Below, piece after piece: positions 1-9,101 of a DNA stretch of 64,000 nucleotides. A program made the position numbers and the translations under genes. The stretch lies in assembly GCF_000013005.1 (NCBI RefSeq), contig NC_007722.1:1865501-1929500 (forward strand). The letters are read 5' to 3'. The notes beneath the pieces were generated by a model. That model saw nothing but the letters and a program-made list of their open reading frames with translations, searched no databases and was not told the DNA's origin. Each line of letters begins with the position of its first letter. The stretch's first letter is position 1. Origin of the DNA: Erythrobacter litoralis HTCC2594. Lineage in GTDB: Bacteria > Pseudomonadota > Alphaproteobacteria > Sphingomonadales > Sphingomonadaceae.

Positions 1-2
1 GC

Positions 3-1073
3 GCGCGTGCCGTGGTCGAGCCATGGACCATTTCGATCATGGCGGGTCTTTTCTATTTCTGGATGCCCGATGCCGGCCTCGCGTTGGCCTATATTGTCTC
101 GATCTACGCCGGCTTGGTTACGGCGTTATGGCCGTTCCTGCGCACTTATGGCCTGCCGAGAGGCTGGCGTCCGCATCCTGTCTCCATGTGGCGCATGCTG
201 ACCCGCGCGCTGCCGCTGGCGGCAACCGATGCCGTCGAATGGGGAACGCGGCGGCTCGACATCTTCATCCTCGGCTTCTTCGCCTCCCCCGCAGCCGTGG
301 GGATCTATTACATGGCGCAGCAGGTCGCGAGCCTGCCGCAGAAGCTCAAGACCAGTTTCGAACCGGTGCTGGGCCCGGTCATCACCAAGAACCTCAAGGT
401 CAAGAATTACGCCGCCATCGCCAAACAGGTGTGCCAGGTCGGGTTCTGGATCATCGCCGCGCAGGCGGGGATCGCGCTGGCGCTCGGCATACCGGGCGAA
501 GCCGTGATGGGCCTGATCGGACCGGAATTTGTCGGCGGTACCGGGGCGCTCGCATTCCTGCTGGCGGCCGAAGTCGTGGCGGCCACCGCCGTCGTTTCGG
601 AAGCGGCGCTGGTCTATGTCGCACGGGTCCGCAACATGTGGATTTCGCTCGGCACGATCGCGCTGCAGGCAGGCCTGACGGTCGGGGCTTTGCTGATGAT
701 CGAACGCTACGCCTGGGGCGACGGTTTCATGGCGGCAGGCGCAGCGATTTCGCTCATGCTGGCGCTTGGCGCGGCCTCTCTGGTAAAGGCGCTGCTGCTG
801 GCCAGCATTCTCGGTCACACGGTCAACAACTGGCGCTGGGCGCTGGTGTGGGCGGCAGCGCCTGCGGTCCTCGTCGGCTGGTTGATCACACAGCTTCCCC
901 CGGCGCTCGAATGGGTCGAGCTGGTGGTGGGCATTCCGCTTATCCTGTGCACCTACGGCTATGTCATCTGGCGGCGCGGGTTCGGGCCCGAAGACCGCAT
1001 GCTTTTCCGCCGGAATCTGGGCGGCGAGAGCGACGCCGACGCAGCCCCGCCCTCCAATCCTGCACAAAGCTGA
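3..1073 (+). CDS. Polysaccharide/oligosaccharide flippase, C-terminal part (5' truncated)
   Basis: The reading frame is open to the window edge, so the true start lies outside; an in-frame GTG at 12 is probably internal. The 350 visible residues hold many hydrophobic helices separated by short polar loops, ending in a charged cytoplasmic tail rich in Asp and Ala. The layout and the stretch around residues 60-110 (amphipathic helix, then a YYMAQQVASLP-type segment) fit the MATE/Wzx-like polysaccharide transporter superfamily, which moves lipid-linked oligosaccharide across the inner membrane. The substrate cannot be told from this part. A lone membrane exporter from another branch of the MOP superfamily is the alternative. 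Confidence 0.7.
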   Translation, partial: ARAVVEPWTISIMAGLFYFWMPDAGLALAYIVSIYAGLVTALWPFLRTYGLPRGWRPHPVSMWRMLTRALPLAATDAVEWGTRRLDIFILGFFASPAAVGIYYMAQQVASLPQKLKTSFEPVLGPVITKNLKVKNYAAIAKQVCQVGFWIIAAQAGIALALGIPGEAVMGLIGPEFVGGTGALAFLLAAEVVAATAVVSEAALVYVARVRNMWISLGTIALQAGLTVGALLMIERYAWGDGFMAAGAAISLMLALGAASLVKALLLASILGHTVNNWRWALVWAAAPAVLVGWLITQLPPALEWVELVVGIPLILCTYGYVIWRRGFGPEDRMLFRRNLGGESDADAAPPSNPAQS

Positions 1074-1152
1074 CACACGCATTCAGTAGGCATTCACGCC
1101 ATTGGTCGATGCTGAGCCACGGGTTACGGTATCACTTGGGAGGGACTGCCTG

Positions 1153-2895
1153 ATGCGTATCATCCGTTTTGCCACTGTGAGTATGCTCGCGGTCGCGCTT
1201 GCCAGCTGCGCATCGCAATCGAGCGAAGGCGAGCGTATCGTCGTGACGGGCAGCAAGGCCGATCGCTCCAGCGATGCATCGCCACCACCCCCACCACCTC
1301 CTCCTCCGCCGCCGCCATCTCCGGCCTACGCTGCGCAGCAGGCTGTCGTCGTAAGCGGGAGCAGGATTGCCTCCGAAGCAGCCGTAGCGCCCGACACGAG
1401 CGGCCAGCCGGCGGAGGCCGCTGGGCGCGAGTACCGCTATGTCATGCCGGTCATCGTGCCGCAGCCCGAGGATCGCGAGCGCTATGACGGCGAAGAGGTC
1501 TCGCCGGTCAAGATCGCGGCAGTCGAGCCGCTCTCCACCTTTTCTGTCGATGTCGACACTGGCGCCTATGCCAATGCGCGGCGGTTCCTGAGCCAGGGCC
1601 AGATGCCGCCCAAGGCCGCCGTGCGGACCGAGGAGTTCATCAACTACTTCCGTTACGATTACGACCGCCCACAGGACCGCTCGCAGCCATTCACAGTCAA
1701 TTTCGACGCAGCGCGCACGCCGTGGAACGAGGATACGCGGCTGATCCGCATCGGCCTTGCCGGATACGATATCGAACGCAGCGAGCGACCCCCGGCCAAC
1801 CTCGTGTTCCTGATGGACGTCTCCGGCTCGATGGGCCGCCCGGATAAATTGCCGCTGGTGAAGACCGCGCTGGCAGGGCTCGCAGGTGAATTGCAGCCGC
1901 AGGACAAGGTCTCGATCGTCGTCTATGCTGGGGCTGCCGGCCTGGTGCTGGAGCCGACCAACGACACCCGCAAGATCCGCGCTGCGCTCAACCAGCTGCA
2001 GGCGGGCGGATCGACCGCGGGCGGCGCGGGCATCCAGCTCGCCTACCAGATCGCCGAGGACAATTTTATCGAAGGCGGGGTCAACCGCGTGATCCTGGCC
2101 ACCGACGGCGATTTCAATGTGGGCGTATCCAGCCGCGACGCGCTGATCGAGATGATCGAGAAAAAGCGCGACAGCGGTATCACGCTGACCACGCTCGGCT
2201 TCGGCACCGGCAATTACAACGAGGCGATGATGGAACAGATCGCCAATCACGGGAACGGCAATTACGCCTATATCGACAGCGCGCTGGAAGCGAAAAAGGT
2301 GCTGGGCGACGAAATGTCCTCCACCCTCTTCACCATCGCCAAGGATGTTAAGATTCAGGTCGAGTTCAACCCGGCCGTCATCAGCCAGTACCGCCTGATC
2401 GGCTACGAAAACCGCGCGCTGCGCGACGAGGATTTCGACAACGATGCCGTCGATGCGGGTGACATCGGTGCCGGGCATCAGGTCACCGCGATCTACGAAG
2501 TCGTGCCGGTCGGCACCAAGGGCTGGATCCCGCCGCTGCGCTACGGCGACAGGCCTGCGCAGGCCGCGTCCGAGCGCGCCGAGGAAGCAGCGTATGTCAA
2601 GCTGCGCTACAAGATGCCCGACGGCGAGACATCGAAACTGATCGACTATGTCCTCCCCGCCAGCACCTTGCGTACGGCGACCATGCCGCGTGGCGACTTT
2701 GCCTTTGCCAGCGCGGTCGCGGGCTTCGGACAGAAACTGCGCGGCGATCCGATGCTTGGTGACTTCGCCTATGACGATCTCGCCCGGCTGGCCGGCACGC
2801 AGCAGGACTTCTGGCGACAGGAGTTCGTCAAGCTCACCTCGCTCGCGGGCAGCATGGGTCGGAACGCAGGCGAAGGCAGCCAAGGCGGCGATTGA
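1153..2895 (+). CDS. vWA-domain lipoprotein (YfbK-like, DUF3520 C-terminus)
   Basis: The ATG at 1153 is chosen because GGGAGGGA lies just upstream and the first residues form a lipoprotein signal ending in LASC (lipobox), so the mature protein should be anchored by a lipidated Cys. A run of about 12 prolines follows near residue 40. The N-terminal vWF-associated region leads to a VWA domain with an intact MIDAS motif, DVSGSMG, near residues 222-228, and a C-terminal DUF3520-type region. The length of 580 aa fits the YfbK group of surface or periplasmic vWA proteins, whose role is unclear. Oddly, the linker holds two short segments, IVVTGSK and VVSGSRI, that look like the start of TonB-receptor plug domains. 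Confidence 0.88.
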   Translation: MRIIRFATVSMLAVALASCASQSSEGERIVVTGSKADRSSDASPPPPPPPPPPPPSPAYAAQQAVVVSGSRIASEAAVAPDTSGQPAEAAGREYRYVMPVIVPQPEDRERYDGEEVSPVKIAAVEPLSTFSVDVDTGAYANARRFLSQGQMPPKAAVRTEEFINYFRYDYDRPQDRSQPFTVNFDAARTPWNEDTRLIRIGLAGYDIERSERPPANLVFLMDVSGSMGRPDKLPLVKTALAGLAGELQPQDKVSIVVYAGAAGLVLEPTNDTRKIRAALNQLQAGGSTAGGAGIQLAYQIAEDNFIEGGVNRVILATDGDFNVGVSSRDALIEMIEKKRDSGITLTTLGFGTGNYNEAMMEQIANHGNGNYAYIDSALEAKKVLGDEMSSTLFTIAKDVKIQVEFNPAVISQYRLIGYENRALRDEDFDNDAVDAGDIGAGHQVTAIYEVVPVGTKGWIPPLRYGDRPAQAASERAEEAAYVKLRYKMPDGETSKLIDYVLPASTLRTATMPRGDFAFASAVAGFGQKLRGDPMLGDFAYDDLARLAGTQQDFWRQEFVKLTSLAGSMGRNAGEGSQGGD

Positions 2896-2936
2896 CCCCC
2901 TTCCCTTGACGCCGTCGTCTGGCTAGTGGGACGGGC

Positions 2937-3665
2937 GTGAGCATCCGCCCGTCCTTCGCCATTCTTGCCGGTGCCCTTTTGAGCGCGATCCTGGGAATCG
3001 CCGCGGCATCGCAGACCGCCGCGCCTTACGTGGAACGACTTGCAGCGGAAGCGGAGGCGATCGCCGGAAACGATGTGACCGTCCGCTTCGCCGACCGCGA
3101 GGGCTATCCCAGCCGTCACGCCATGCTGACACCCGCACGGGAACTGGACGAGGGGCGACGCGCCGATCTGGCAAAGCAGATCGGGGCGATCGACGGCATC
3201 GGCGGCGTGCACTGGACCGACGGCACAATGCTGGCCGAAGCCGGCGAAGCGCCGCTCGAATCCCTGCGTTGTCAGGATGATGTTCAGGCGATCCTGACGG
3301 CCCGCACGCTCCGGTTCGAGGAGTCGAGCGCCGCACTTGCAGCCGGCGGCACGGAACTGCTCGACGAAGTCGCGGCGGCGCTGCGACCCTGTTACGGCGC
3401 CATCATCGCCATCACCGGCCATACCGATACCTCGGGCGACGAACCCGCCAATATCGTCCTGTCGCGCCGCCGCGCTGCCGCGGTCGAGCGCGCACTCGTA
3501 GCGCGCGGCGTTCCCGAGGAAAGCCTCCGCATTAACGGGCTCGGCTCGTCGCAGCCGGTGCAAGGCCTCGACCCCGCCGATCCCGCCAACCGCCGGATCG
3601 AGTTTTCGGTCGTCGCCAAGCAACGCGTGCGCCCCACACCCATAGATCTGCCGGGGCCGCGCTGA
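2937..3665 (+). CDS. OmpA-family protein with N-terminal signal/anchor
   Basis: The GTG at 2937 gives a 242-aa protein with an N-terminal hydrophobic segment (about residues 5-25). A middle region resembles a BON-like or SH3-like periplasmic fold. The C-terminal OmpA/MotB peptidoglycan-binding domain (about 120-232) is recognised from GHTDTSG, the following SRRRAAAVERALVARGV helix, and the NRRIEFSV ending. OmpA-type domains bind diaminopimelate in the cell wall, so the protein probably ties an envelope component to peptidoglycan. It is one base from the next small membrane protein and is followed by a membrane-anchored HhH protein; the three look like one transcription unit. Confidence 0.85.
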   Translation: MSIRPSFAILAGALLSAILGIAAASQTAAPYVERLAAEAEAIAGNDVTVRFADREGYPSRHAMLTPARELDEGRRADLAKQIGAIDGIGGVHWTDGTMLAEAGEAPLESLRCQDDVQAILTARTLRFEESSAALAAGGTELLDEVAAALRPCYGAIIAITGHTDTSGDEPANIVLSRRRAAAVERALVARGVPEESLRINGLGSSQPVQGLDPADPANRRIEFSVVAKQRVRPTPIDLPGPR

Positions 3666-3666
3666 C

Positions 3667-3795
3667 ATGCCGATCTGGATCGAACTCGTCATCCTGCTGT
3701 TGTTCACCTATGCCATCGGGCTCGGTTTCGGCTGGCTGCTGTGGGGCCGCACGCCGATCGTGGCCGATGCGCCCGAACCGCTTGAAGATATCTGA
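3667..3795 (+). CDS. Small single-pass membrane protein (42 aa)
   Basis: The ATG at 3667 is one base after the stop of the OmpA-like gene. The product has one strongly hydrophobic helix (about residues 4-26, ending LLWG) and a short acidic tail. No family is recognised. Its support is positional: tight coupling to the upstream gene, same strand, and a typical membrane-peptide composition. The next gene starts 12 bases later with its own GAGGAGC ribosome-binding site, which overlaps this gene's stop. It may be a partner of the OmpA-like or HhH protein. Confidence 0.6.
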   Translation: MPIWIELVILLLFTYAIGLGFGWLLWGRTPIVADAPEPLEDI

Positions 3796-3807
3796 GGAGC
3801 ACTCCCC

Positions 3808-4341
3808 GTGATCGAACTCGTCGAAGCCAATTGGCCGGTATTCCTGATCGTCCTGCTGATCGGCATTGCCGCCGCCTGGTTCGTCTTCGTCGGCAGTCGC
3901 AAGACCCAGGTAACGCGCGACGAGAGCGGCGAGCCGGACAAGCCGGCCGCGCGCAACCAGGCGCTGATCGATTCCGAACCCGTGGTGAAGCGTGATCCCG
4001 TGCCCGAACCGACGCCGGTTGTCCCGGTAGCCCCGATGGGCATGGCCGGTGCCGGTCCGGCCGTAGCGGCTGCAGCGCAGGAGGCAGCAGCCGAAGCACA
4101 ATCGCGCGACGACCTGACCCGGATCAAGGGCGTCGGTCCCAAGCTCGCCACCATCCTTCATGAAAAGGGCGTTACATCGTTCGAACAGATCGCCAATTGG
4201 AACGACGCAGATATCGACGCGATCGATGCCAAGCTCGGCCGCTTTCAGGGCCGCATCCGGCGCGATGACTGGCCCACCCAAGCACGTTTTCTGGCATCGG
4301 GCGACACCGCCGGATACGAGGCGCAGTTCGGCAAGCTCTGA
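3808..4341 (+). CDS. Membrane-anchored protein with C-terminal helix-hairpin-helix domain
   Basis: The GTG at 3808 is preceded by GAGGAGC. The 177-aa product has one N-terminal transmembrane helix (about 7-26), a charged and Ala/Pro-rich linker, and a C-terminal helix-hairpin-helix domain from about residue 107: DDLTRIKGVGPKLATILHE, then QIANW, then GRIRRDDWPTQA. This resembles the HhH tail on alphaproteobacterial NuoE and some L21 proteins, often annotated as a FEN1-like or DUF4332-like domain. The GVGPK hairpin normally contacts DNA backbone or mediates protein contacts. Having it on a membrane anchor argues against nuclease activity. Function unknown. Confidence 0.75.
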   Translation: MIELVEANWPVFLIVLLIGIAAAWFVFVGSRKTQVTRDESGEPDKPAARNQALIDSEPVVKRDPVPEPTPVVPVAPMGMAGAGPAVAAAAQEAAAEAQSRDDLTRIKGVGPKLATILHEKGVTSFEQIANWNDADIDAIDAKLGRFQGRIRRDDWPTQARFLASGDTAGYEAQFGKL

Positions 4342-4431
4342 CCGACGACTCCCAGCCACGCGCCCTGCGGGAACCGATTGCACGCTGCCTCATTGATTGA
4401 CTCAGGTCGTCAAATCGTGGGGGAGAGACCA

Positions 4432-4791
4432 ATGGACATGCCTTTCGTAATCGTCGCCGAAGACGAAGCCATAATCGGCGCTGATCTTTGCATGACCGTG
4501 CAGGAAGCCGGTTGCGAAGTCGAAGGCCCCTTGCCGGACGTCTCCTCGACCATGCTGGCCTATCAGAAGCGCAAGCCGGACCTGGCGATCCTTGACGTGA
4601 ATCTCGGAGACGACAATGTCTTCCCGCTTGCGGACAAGCTGATCGCGGAAGACGTGCAGATTATCTTCCATTCCGGCGCTTACCGGGAAGAAGAGATCGC
4701 CGAACGTTTTCCCGGAGCGACGCTGCTGCAAAAGCCGGTTCCACCGCAAAAGATGCTCGAGACGGTTCAACGCAAGCTCGACGAAGCCTGA
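4432..4791 (+). CDS. Single-domain response regulator (CheY-like receiver)
   Basis: The ATG at 4432 follows GGGAGAG. The 119-aa product is a lone receiver domain. It has the acidic pocket (E10, D11), the phosphoacceptor Asp55 in LAILDVNLGD, and the conserved Lys101 in LQKPVPP. There is no output domain, so it must act by binding a partner or passing phosphate on. No histidine kinase is adjacent. The sequence style resembles the receivers that accompany HWE-type kinases in sphingomonads; this is an impression, not a demonstrated relationship. Confidence 0.88.
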   Translation: MDMPFVIVAEDEAIIGADLCMTVQEAGCEVEGPLPDVSSTMLAYQKRKPDLAILDVNLGDDNVFPLADKLIAEDVQIIFHSGAYREEEIAERFPGATLLQKPVPPQKMLETVQRKLDEA

Positions 4792-4877
4792 TCGCTGCCC
4801 TCCGTAAGACTTGATGCAGGGCTCCACTCCTGCGAAAGCGCAGCCACAGAAGTGACCGCCTGACCGCAGGAGTTTTC

Positions 4878-6062
4878 ATGACTGGTATGGTGCCTTTCGC
4901 GTGGGACGATCCGTTCCGCCTCGACGAGCAATTGACCGAAGACGAGCGGATGATCCGCGACGCGGCGCATGGATTCGCACAAAGCGAGCTTCAGCCGCGC
5001 GTGATCGAGGCCTTTTCCAACGAAGTCGATGCGCCGGAATTGTTCCCGCTGATGGGCCAAGCCGGACTGCTGGGCGCGACGATCCCCGAAGAGTATGGCG
5101 GCGCAGGTGCGGGCTACGTGGCCTATGGCCTGATTGCTCGCGAGATCGAGCGCGTCGACAGCGGCTATCGCTCGATGGCCTCGGTGCAATCCTCGCTCGT
5201 CATGTATCCGATCCACGCTTTCGGTTCGGAGGAGCAGAAGCGCAAATACCTGCCCGGCCTGGCGTCGGGCGAATTGATCGGCTGCTTCGGGCTGACCGAG
5301 CCCGACGCGGGGTCCGACCCTGCCGGCATGAAGACTGTCGCGAAAAAGAACGGCGACGGATACATCATTTCCGGTTCCAAGACCTGGATTTCCAACTCAC
5401 CCTTCGCCGATGTTTTCGTGGTCTGGGCCAAGAGCGAAGAGCACGGCGGCGGTATCCGCGGCTTCGTGCTGGAAAAGGGGATGGACGGTCTGTCCGCCCC
5501 CAAGATCGAAGGCAAGATCTCGCTGCGCGCCAGCACAACCGGCATGATCGTGATGGACGAGGTCAAGGTCGGTGCGGATGCGCTGCTGCCCGATGTGCAG
5601 GGTCTCAAGGGGCCTTTCTCGTGCCTCAACCGCGCGCGCTACGGCATCAGCTGGGGCAGCATGGGCGCAGCGGAATTCTGTATGCACGCAGCGCGGCAAT
5701 ACGGCCTGGATCGCCAGCAGTTCGGCGTCCCGCTGGCGAGTAAGCAGCTCTACCAGCTCAAACTTTCCAACATGATGAGCGAGATCGCGCTGGGCCTGCA
5801 GGCCTCCCTGCGCGTCGGCCGCCTGATGGACGAAGGCAAGTTCGCGCCCGAGATGATCTCGATCGTCAAGCGCAACAATGTCGGTAAGGCGCTCGATATC
5901 GCGCGGGCCGCGCGCGATATGCACGGCGGCAACGGTATCAGCGAGGAATACCAGGTCATCCGCCACATGGTGAATCTCGAGACGGTCAATACCTATGAAG
6001 GCACGCATGATGTCCACGCGCTGATCCTGGGCCGCGCAATCACCGGGTTGGCGGCGTTCTGA
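4878..6062 (+). CDS. gcdH: Glutaryl-CoA dehydrogenase
   Basis: The 394-aa enzyme oxidises and decarboxylates glutaryl-CoA to crotonyl-CoA using FAD, in lysine, hydroxylysine and tryptophan breakdown. It has the acyl-CoA dehydrogenase signatures [13 protein letters not shown] and the FAD-binding region. The C-terminal segment [16 protein letters not shown]...[20 protein letters not shown] is characteristic of glutaryl-CoA dehydrogenases; Glu374 in YEGTHD is the expected catalytic base. The start at 4878 has a weak CAGGAG upstream. It stands alone, with 87 bases before it and about 240 after. Confidence 0.93.
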   Translation: MTGMVPFAWDDPFRLDEQLTEDERMIRDAAHGFAQSELQPRVIEAFSNEVDAPELFPLMGQAGLLGATIPEEYGGAGAGYVAYGLIAREIERVDSGYRSMASVQSSLVMYPIHAFGSEEQKRKYLPGLASGELIGCFGLTEPDAGSDPAGMKTVAKKNGDGYIISGSKTWISNSPFADVFVVWAKSEEHGGGIRGFVLEKGMDGLSAPKIEGKISLRASTTGMIVMDEVKVGADALLPDVQGLKGPFSCLNRARYGISWGSMGAAEFCMHAARQYGLDRQQFGVPLASKQLYQLKLSNMMSEIALGLQASLRVGRLMDEGKFAPEMISIVKRNNVGKALDIARAARDMHGGNGISEEYQVIRHMVNLETVNTYEGTHDVHALILGRAITGLAAF

Positions 6063-6303
6063 TCTCGCACTTGCTGGCACGGCTGTCCTACACGGACAGG
6101 CCATGGCACAAGCGACAGATGGCTCGGTCTGGTGCATTTTCGCGGGGTTACACGTTGGACTCGGCACCTCCGCGTTTTTCTGCGCCTGGACGGTGGTCCA
6201 TGCGGTCCATGTCTCCCCCTTCTGCGGGCGCGCATGGCGGAACATCTGCCGCTCCGGCCCATTGGTCGTTACAGATGAAACCAACGGGAGGACGCGCCGG
6301 ATC

Positions 6304-6951
6304 ATGAAGCTCTACGGGTATTACCGCAGCTCTACGAGCTACCGCCTGCGATGCGCGCTCGAGCTGAAGGGGCTGGATTACGAGAACGTGCCGGTGAACC
6401 TGCTTAAGACAGAGCAGAAGAGCGAAGCCTTCACCGCGCGCAATGCGTTCGGCAGCGTGCCGATGCTGGAGACGGACCACGGCGACAAGGCGCAGTCGAT
6501 GGCCATCATCGAATGGCTCGACGAGGCTTATCCCGAAAAGCCCCTGCTGCCCTCCGACCCCGAACAGCGCTATCTCGCGCGCGAACTGGCCTATGCCATC
6601 GCCACAGAGCTGCACGCACCGCTCAACCTGCCCGTGCTGAAATTCCTGAAGGAACAATACGGCAAGTCGCAGGACGAGATCGATGACTGGTATCGCCACT
6701 GGCTCGCCCGCACGCTCGATCCGCTCGAACAGCGGCTGGCGCAGGTCGGCGCCGGCGATTTCCTGTTCGACGCCCCCGGCTTTTTCGAGGTCGTGCTGAT
6801 GCCGCAGATGTACAACGCGCGGCGGTTCGCCTTCGATTTCAGCGACAAGCCGCACATGACCCGGATCGAGGCGGCTTGCCTCGCCCTCCCCGAATTCCAA
6901 CGCGCCCACCCGGACGCGCAGCCCGACAATCCAGAACAGAAGGACAGCTGA
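6304..6951 (+). CDS. maiA: Maleylacetoacetate isomerase
   Basis: This 215-aa zeta-class glutathione transferase converts maleylacetoacetate to fumarylacetoacetate in tyrosine/homogentisate breakdown. The start at 6304 is used because MKLYGYYRSSTSYRLRCAL is the standard N-terminus; the SSTSYR stretch (residues 9-14) is the glutathione-activating motif. The thioredoxin-like N-domain (VPMLE, QSMAIIEWLDE) is followed by an all-helical C-domain. The next gene, a fumarylacetoacetase-family hydrolase, begins one base after the stop and would act on the product. About 240 bases upstream hold no clear gene and presumably carry the promoter. Confidence 0.9.
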   Translation: MKLYGYYRSSTSYRLRCALELKGLDYENVPVNLLKTEQKSEAFTARNAFGSVPMLETDHGDKAQSMAIIEWLDEAYPEKPLLPSDPEQRYLARELAYAIATELHAPLNLPVLKFLKEQYGKSQDEIDDWYRHWLARTLDPLEQRLAQVGAGDFLFDAPGFFEVVLMPQMYNARRFAFDFSDKPHMTRIEAACLALPEFQRAHPDAQPDNPEQKDS

Positions 6952-6952
6952 C

Positions 6953-7963
6953 ATGAAGCTCGCCACCCTCAATGACGGCACCCGCGACGGCAAGCTGGTC
7001 GTCGTCTCGAAAGACATCACCCGCTATTGCGCGGCCGACAATATCGCGCCGACGATGCAACACGCGCTCGACAATTGGGACGAGGTCGCGCCCAAGCTGC
7101 AGGCGCTTTATACCGATGTCGAACACCAGACCGTGCCGTGCGAGCGCTTCCACGAACGCGAGGCGCATTCGCCGCTGCCAAGAGCCTATCAGTGGGCCGA
7201 CGGTTCGGCCTACATCAATCACGTCGAACTCGTGCGGAAGGCGCGGGGTGCCGAGGTGCCGGAGAGCTTCTATCACGATCCGCTGATGTATCAGGGCGGC
7301 AGCGACGATTTCCTGCCCCCGCGCGCGCCGATCCCGCTCAAGGACACCGCCTGGGGCTGCGACATGGAAGGCGAGATCGCCGTCATCACCGACGACGTGC
7401 CAATGGGTGTCAGCTCGGAAGAGGCCGCCGATCACATCAAACTCGTGATGCTCGTCAATGACGTGAGCCTGCGCGGCCTGATCCCGGGCGAACTGGCCAA
7501 GGGCTTCGGCTTCTTCCAGTCCAAGCCCGCGACCGCATTCTCGCCCGTGGCGGTGACGCCGAACGAGCTGGGCGATGCCTGGAAGGACAGCGTCATCCAC
7601 CTGCCGCTCAATGTCGACTACAATGGCGAGGCCTTCGGGCGGGCCAATGCCGGCCTCGATGCGACCTTCAGCCTGGCCGATCTCGTCGCCCATGCGGCAA
7701 AGACCCGCAATCTTGGCGCGGGCGCGATCATCGGTTCGGGGACGGTCTCCAACCAGGGGCCGGAGGGCGACCCCGGCAAGCCCGTCAGCGAAGGCGGGCT
7801 CGGCTATAGCTGCATCGCCGAAATCCGTATGATCGAAACCATCGCCGACGGCGAACCCAAGACCCGCTTCATGGCACCGGGCGATACGGTGAAGATCTGG
7901 ATGGACGACGCAGACGGCCACTCGATCTTCGGCGCGATCGAGCAGGAAGTGGTGCAGGCCTGA
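6953..7963 (+). CDS. Fumarylacetoacetate hydrolase family protein
   Basis: The 336-aa protein belongs to the fumarylacetoacetase fold family. The C-terminal catalytic region holds a metal-site segment WGCDMEGEIAVIT (about residue 135), the NDVSLRGLIPGE stretch and the final GDTVKIWMD strand. Cleavage of fumarylacetoacetate into fumarate and acetoacetate is the likely reaction given the maiA gene one base upstream. It is the shorter prokaryotic form rather than the roughly 420-aa eukaryotic-type FAH, so another acylpyruvate-type substrate cannot be excluded from sequence alone. Its stop overlaps the next gene's start (TGATG). Confidence 0.87.
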   Translation: MKLATLNDGTRDGKLVVVSKDITRYCAADNIAPTMQHALDNWDEVAPKLQALYTDVEHQTVPCERFHEREAHSPLPRAYQWADGSAYINHVELVRKARGAEVPESFYHDPLMYQGGSDDFLPPRAPIPLKDTAWGCDMEGEIAVITDDVPMGVSSEEAADHIKLVMLVNDVSLRGLIPGELAKGFGFFQSKPATAFSPVAVTPNELGDAWKDSVIHLPLNVDYNGEAFGRANAGLDATFSLADLVAHAAKTRNLGAGAIIGSGTVSNQGPEGDPGKPVSEGGLGYSCIAEIRMIETIADGEPKTRFMAPGDTVKIWMDDADGHSIFGAIEQEVVQA

Positions 7964-8481
7964 TGTTCACCGATGCAACCTGGCTCGACGTCTTTCTGCG
8001 CGGCTTCCTGCTGTCCGGCATCGGGCTGGTCTACGTGGTGTTTCTCGTCCGCATGATCGGCCTTCGGTCGTTCTCGAAGATGACAAACTTCGACTTCGTC
8101 ATGACCGTGGCAAGCGGCTCCCTGCTTGCAGGGGCTGCCCAAGCGACCGACTGGGCCGGATTCGCGCAGGCCATGATCGCCATGACCGGCCTGTTCACGG
8201 CGCAGCTGGCCCTTTCCCGCTGGCGCAAGAACTCCGACTGGTTCGAGCAGCTCATGCAGAACGACGCGGTTCTGCTGATGCGCAACGGCGAGTTCTGCGA
8301 AAAAGCGATGAAAGAAGAGCGGGTGGCCAAATCGGACGTCATTGCGAAGTTGCGCGAGGCCAATGTGCTCGAGCTGTCCAAAGTGCGGGCCGTCGTGCTC
8401 GAAACCACCGGCGATGTCTCGGTCATGCATGGCGACGTGCTGGAGGACGTGATCATCGAAAATGTGCGATCGGTCGATTGA
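7963..8481 (+). CDS. DUF421 (YetF/YcaP-like) membrane protein
   Basis: The 172-aa protein has three N-terminal transmembrane helices (about residues 10-32, 45-62, 65-85) followed by a soluble C-terminal domain. The SFSKMTNFDFVMTVASGS stretch and the C-terminal NDAVLLMRNGEF...LREANV pattern are typical of DUF421. Members are poorly understood inner-membrane proteins, some linked to stress or spore physiology. Its ATG overlaps the stop of the fumarylacetoacetase-family gene, so it is co-translated with the aromatic-acid pathway, though no link in function is known. Confidence 0.85.
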   Translation: MFTDATWLDVFLRGFLLSGIGLVYVVFLVRMIGLRSFSKMTNFDFVMTVASGSLLAGAAQATDWAGFAQAMIAMTGLFTAQLALSRWRKNSDWFEQLMQNDAVLLMRNGEFCEKAMKEERVAKSDVIAKLREANVLELSKVRAVVLETTGDVSVMHGDVLEDVIIENVRSVD

Positions 8482-8523
8482 CGCCCCCTTCCCTTGCGCC
8501 CCAAGCCTGCTAACCCGCGGCCT

Positions 8524-9039
8524 GTGAGCAAGCCGCGGACCGTGACCTTTCGTGCAGGCGACGACACCCGCGCGCTGCGCGATGCCTTCGGCTGCTTCGC
8601 GACCGGGGTGACGATCCTGACCACGACCGCGACCGACGGCGCGCCCGTAGGCCTGACGGTCAGCAGCTTCTCGTCGGTCAGCCTCGACCCGCCGCTGTTG
8701 CTGGTGTGTCCCGCACTCGACGCCGGCAGCACCGCCGCGCTCGAAGGCGCAAAACGCTTTGCCGTCAATGTCTTGGCGAGCGAGGACAAGGCGCTCTCGA
8801 GCCGTTTCGCGCGCAAGGGACTGGACCGCTTTGTCGAGAACGAGTGGCACCGCTCCGAACACGGCCTGCCGCTGCTCGATCGCGCTCTGGCCACTTTCGA
8901 ATGCGAACGCCACGCAGTGCACGACGGCGGCGATCACCTGATCCTTGTCGGCCGTATCCTGCGGGCTGTGTGCCACCCGCACGACGACCCGCTGCTCTAT
9001 TTCCGCAGCCGCTATCGCGGCATCCATATCGAAGATTGA
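8524..9039 (+). CDS. Flavin reductase family protein
   Basis: A 171-aa protein with the FMN-binding split-barrel fold of flavin reductases: DAFGCFATGVTILTT near the N-terminus, the GLTVSSFSSVSLDPPLLLVC core that binds flavin, FAVNVLA, and a C-terminal HDDPLLYFRSRYRGI strand. Such enzymes reduce FMN or FAD with NAD(P)H, usually to feed a two-component monooxygenase. No monooxygenase partner is next to it. The GTG at 8524 is preferred; a TTG at 8494 would add ten residues. A hairpin just downstream separates it from the convergent aldehyde dehydrogenase gene. Confidence 0.87.
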   Translation: MSKPRTVTFRAGDDTRALRDAFGCFATGVTILTTTATDGAPVGLTVSSFSSVSLDPPLLLVCPALDAGSTAALEGAKRFAVNVLASEDKALSSRFARKGLDRFVENEWHRSEHGLPLLDRALATFECERHAVHDGGDHLILVGRILRAVCHPHDDPLLYFRSRYRGIHIED

Positions 9040-9051
9040 GCCGCCAACGAA

Positions 9052-9081
9052 AAAGGGCGAGAACCGCAGCCCCCGCCCTTT
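9052..9081. terminator. Hairpin between convergent genes
   Basis: An 8-bp perfect inverted repeat, AAAGGGCG and CGCCCTTT, is separated by 14 bases and lies between the ends of two convergent genes. The A-rich left and T-rich right ends of the arms suit a bidirectional terminator. The T run after the stem is short, so strength is uncertain. Confidence 0.6.
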
Positions 9082-9101
9082 CCTACTCGTGATCGGAAAC
9101 G

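Noticed and set aside
6083-6099. CTGTCC-TACAC-GGACAG hairpin after gcdH
   Set aside because: Only a 6-bp stem and no T run, so not listed as a terminator.
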